The notes beneath the pieces were generated by a model. That model did no database searches. It saw only the letters and a program-made list of their open reading frames with translations, and had not been told where the DNA came from. Below are positions 60,287 through 64,000 of a DNA stretch of 64,000 bases, piece by piece (position 1 is the first letter of the stretch; the number at the start of each line of letters is the position of its first letter). Source of the DNA: Marthasterias glacialis (Eukaryota; Echinodermata; Asteroidea; Forcipulatida; Asteriidae); NCBI GenBank assembly GCA_911728455.2, contig OU452229.1:19410754-19474753 (forward strand). Direction: 5' to 3'. The translations under genes and the position numbers were made by a program.

Positions 60287-61660
60287 TTTATAACACCTCT
60301 ATTTCATCCATTTTGTGGTAATATTCGTTAAACAACTGTGCGTCTATCAGTCTTCAAACAACTGTATAAAATCTGACAGGAAATTTTGACAAAAAGAAAG
60401 AGGGGGTACCATACTGCCTTCGTTCTCATATCGTATTTCAAATGCACGTATTATTTGATCGTTTCACCGGGTTCGAGGTTGTCGTTGGATAGTACCATTT
60501 AATAGTTCTTTTGGTCGGTGTGCAGTGTGATAGTAAAAATACACAACACCACCTGACGCACGTTCGGCCAATCAACAGATAGAGTCAAAGGAAGAGGCAT
60601 TATAATAAACATCACTTCTCAGCTTGCCCTGTGGGCTACTAAAATCTGCACAGCTTATGCTTGTTCACAATGCTCGCACTTCTTCCTTTTCTGCCCATGG
60701 GCTACTTTACAAAAAGCTTAAGTGCAAGGCCTAACTGGATACAATTTTCCTGAGGAAAATGAACATTCAGCAGTTCGGCATGCTAACTCAGTATGGCCAT
60801 TCCATAGTTAGCAATTCATCATAAAACAGGTCAACAAAATTTGCCTGCAAGATTCCTGGGAATATTGTCTTTTGTGAAAGGTGGTAAGATTGTGATTAGT
60901 AATCCGATTGGGACAAGTAAATTCCAGCAAAATCAGTTTAATAGAGTTTTGCCGAACTCTTCAAATGTGTCATCATAAAATGTATGCCTGCAGCGCCTTC
61001 TTGACCTTATACATATTTTAATAACTATCTGCTACATGTAGCTGTTGTGCTAAAAGGTGGGTGTTTTTGTCACCCAAGAAATCCATTTGGAGACAACTGC
61101 TATCTTTAGAGAGAATAGGCTCCTATCCTAATTAAAAGACAATGACACTTTTAACATCCTTCTGTTTGAAACTTAAATGGCTTCTGGTGAACTCCAAAGA
61201 ACAAGACTATTTGAATTTGGAAAACTGCCATAACTTGAAAAACCATAATTTGAAAATTATGGGCCGTACCCAACCACAAACTGGCAAAATCAGTCGAACT
61301 TTCCCTAGGTTGCTGACCCTGGTAATTTTTGGGGTAAACTGTGGGGAGAGGGTGGGGTAGGAGGACGGAGCAGAATTATCCACATGCCAAACCACGTGGT
61401 TGGGATTAGTTACCCAGGAAGCATACAGCCGCCAATCTCACATGGCAAGCCAGGTGAGTTGGATGACTTTAACAACTCAAAGGCGGATATCTTCACCAAG
61501 AGACTGCCTTGGATCAATGTTTTTTTTTGTCATCAGAGTCCCACTGTACACAATCACAAAGAGATCTTTGACCTTTGTGAATCATTGTCTGGGAGTTGAC
61601 TGGGTGTGGGCAACAATTGGAAGGCTACTCCTACATGCACAGAGCAAGGACTAGATGTAA

Positions 61661-62135
61661 CTTAAAAAAAAAAAAAAAAAAAAAAATCCCCCAAAATAGT
61701 CTTTCTCTGGTTTGCCTGAGTTGAAACCAACCATTTGATGATGGTAGTCAGGCCCAAGAGTTTCTCAACGTCCGACATTATAGGGATTGAGTTCTATCCT
61801 TGTGTTAGCGCAAAGATCCTAATGGTAAGGAATTATACTTTTGTTTTTTATGTTCCCCCTCCTCCATTTAAATACTGCCCCCCCCAAAAAAAAAATAAAT
61901 AAATAAATAAATAAAAAATAAAATAAAAATAAAACCCCAAAACATAGAGAAAAAAACCCCCCACACAGAAACAAACAAAACAAAAACAAAATGATCCCTA
62001 AATTAAAAGCAATTTGGAATAAAAACCCAAACGGAGAAAAGCAACCAAGTGAAAAACAACAACATCAAAACAAATACCAAAACAACATGCAAAACAAATA
62101 CCAAAACAACACGCAAAACAAACATAATGTCACCC
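61661..62135. repeat. A-rich low-complexity region
   Basis: Poly-A at 61661-61686, AAATAAATAAATAAA near 61895, and AAACAAATACCAAAACAAC repeats to about 62125. No coding content. Confidence 0.8.
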
Positions 62136-62547
62136 AAAGTTGCTGGTTCCTAGAAATGTCCTTGAAGAAAGCTCATCAAATGTCGAGGCTGATTGATTTC
62201 TTTATAAAGATATCAGTCCTTGACAAAGGGCCCTAAAATAACAATAGTGTCAAGGATTAAGGGATTAACAGTCAGTGATGTAATATGCATTGTGATAGGA
62301 ACTATTGCTCCAGATTATCCAGGCTGCAGGAATCTTTTGAATTTTCACAACGAACTTCCTGTCTTTGTCGAGAAATATTTTCCCAAGAGAACTGGATTAA
62401 ACTGGACTTGAAAATAAATATAGCAATTTGATAATTTGATATTTCAAAGCGTTTAAGTGCAGCTTCATGTACATGTGCATTGTGCAGCTATATATACAGT
62501 GATCGCAGGGCTATTTTATTTTTTGGTCCCATTCTCCTTTCATCTAC

Positions 62548-62769
62548 CAACCAGGCCCCAATTTCATAGAGCTGCTTAACAGCTGATTTTGTGCTTACTG
62601 TGCGATTCACAGTGCTGCTAACCGTAAGCACACGAAAAGGCATGCTAACCTGGCCTCCTAATTTTCTTGCTAACCTGTGAAATACGCTTAAATGCTTTAG
62701 CAAATTTGTCTGCTTTAGTTAGCACAAAAATTAACTTACCGTTAAGCAGCGCTATGAAATTGGCCTCAG
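62548..62769. mobile_element. MITE, CCAATTTCATAGAGCTGCTTAA family
   Basis: Left GGCCCCAATTTCATAGAGCT and right AGCGCTATGAAATTGGCCTC are inverted termini. The interior has TAAGCACACGAAAAGGCATG and related inverted stretches. Relative of 45373-45565. Confidence 0.78.
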
Positions 62770-63313
62770 GTGAGTGTTTTTTTTAAATATGCTTTTTCAC
62801 ATGTGCCTAGTGAGCATAATGTTATTGAAGAAAGCTCTTAAAGGATTCACATTAGATCTGATTTAAGTTAAACAAAGTAGAATTGTTATCTTAACAAAAG
62901 AGAACAAGTTTTGACTTTTAAACATCCTGTTTTTTACCCAAACTACATCTAAGAAAGCAAATGATTTTTGTTTCAACAACCAACTTCAATGGCTAAATAA
63001 TGCTCACATAGCGTATGAAATTTTGTTTCTCAGGACATTTTTACTTACTGTTTTCCCAAGAAAAAGTTGTTTAAAATTTGAAAAAAAAAGAAAAGAAATG
63101 AATTTGCCAAGAAGTCCTTGATGTGACAAAGGTCAGAGACCTATGTAAACGTAACTCTACACTAGTGGGTAAGGTGTAACAATAACAAAAAGGGGGACAT
63201 GTAGGGTTTATATTGATCAGTCTTGAGGAAGATTTGTTAGCTATAGAGCTGATGTGCACTGACGCAAGTTAAAATAGTTTCAAAGCCAAAATAGTGGGGT
63301 AATGAAGCCGTCC

Positions 63314-63569
63314 ACTACCAAGAATCACGGATGTGTGCCTGGAAGAGGTTCAGTGTGTGATATCAAAAGAGAGAGGGGGGGGGGGGGGGTGTAAAGGAGT
63401 CTTGTTTGATTACATCGACTGCATTTATTGGAAAACCTTGAAACGCTACCAAGAATCATGGATGTGTGCATGGAGGAGGTTCAGTGTGTGATATCAAAAG
63501 GGAGAGGGGGGGGGGGGGAAACACAGTCTTGTTTGATTACATCGACTGCATTTATTGGAAAACCTTGAA
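63314..63569 (+). repeat. Tandem duplication of a ~131-bp unit with internal poly-G
   Basis: Copies start CTACCAAGAATCACGGATGT and CTACCAAGAATCATGGATGT; each has TTCAGTGTGTGATATCAAAA, a G run, and TTGATTACATCGACTGCATT. The two are nearly identical, implying a recent event. Confidence 0.88.
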
Positions 63570-64000
63570 ATGTCAGGTACATGTACGTGTATTGATGTAG
63601 AAATGTATAAAGTCTTGTTTCCTCAGGAAATACAGGGATAAGCGATAACTGCTTCCAGGCACTTGGGGATGCAAAGAGTCATCACACAAAATTAAATGAA
63701 TCTTAAGATGAAAAAAGATTAACAGATTTGATTGGAGGATCGTAGGTCACACAGCATTTATTAATCAAGCCTATTAATCATAAAGCTTGCATTTTGGTTC
63801 CCTTTATCCTGCATCTTCATCCCATCCCATTTGAACTATTGTGCGCTAGACCACATCACGTGTTAACACAGTCAGTGAACTACTGGATGCGAGAATGCAA
63901 TCTTGCATAATGGTCTTATAGTTTTATCCTCCAATCAAGTGACAGAGATACATGTATACCTGGATGTTACATAAAACAAGTTAAGAATGTTTTGTATTCG

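Larger units (their letters stand above)
56284..64000. other. Region upstream of CEP152 coding start
   Basis: No coding exon recognised on either strand. It holds the 60123 palindrome, poly-C at 60021, A-rich tracts, the MITE at 62548 and the tandem duplication at 63314. Possible untranslated CEP152 exons with good - strand splice signals occur near 57121 and 59109, unproven. Confidence 0.6.

Noticed and set aside
1-64000. CRISPR array, operon or prokaryotic system
   Set aside because: All regular repeats are MITEs, SINEs, simple repeats or the CEP152 87-bp array; gene structure is clearly eukaryotic.

Overview
This is intron-rich animal genomic DNA with dispersed MITEs and tRNA-derived SINEs and no prokaryotic features. 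Protein similarity (recalled human sequences) and repeat style suggest an invertebrate deuterostome. An echinoderm such as a sea star is my best guess, but the species is not proven.

Three genes account for essentially all convincing coding sequence; I rebuilt them exon by exon with consistent splice phases. (1) CDO1, cysteine dioxygenase, + strand, five coding exons 802-10048, 209 aa. (2) An ADAM10/Kuzbanian-like transmembrane metalloprotease, + strand, thirteen coding exons 14988-26639, 785 aa. It includes an apparent U12-type AT-AC intron. (3) CEP152/Asterless, the centriole-duplication scaffold, - strand, 26 coding exons from 56279 down to 28717, about 1984 aa in the shortest model. ADAM10 and CEP152 are convergent, with candidate poly(A) signals only a few hundred bases apart or overlapping. 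The three genes have unrelated jobs (cysteine catabolism, ectodomain shedding, centriole assembly) and there is no operon logic.

Layout: 1-801 CDO1 upstream; 802-10048 CDO1; 10049-14987 CDO1 3' region and repeat-rich intergenic DNA; 14988-26639 ADAM10-like; 26640-28716 AT-rich convergent 3' ends; 28717-56279 CEP152; 56284-64000 sequence upstream of CEP152 with repeats and no recognisable coding exon.

The most interesting signals are splice-site duplications and a C-terminal motif. In CEP152, an 87-bp (29-codon) repeat carries a perfect CAG|GTGAGT donor in every unit, giving a ladder of six in-phase 5' splice sites followed by three degenerate ones. ADAM10 exon 7 and CDO1 exon 2 each have a tandem duplication of their 3' splice-site region just upstream. 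CEP152 ends in a DSGxxS motif resembling a beta-TrCP phosphodegron, which also appears in human CEP152 as I recall it. All homology statements come from recognising protein families by eye; no database search was run.
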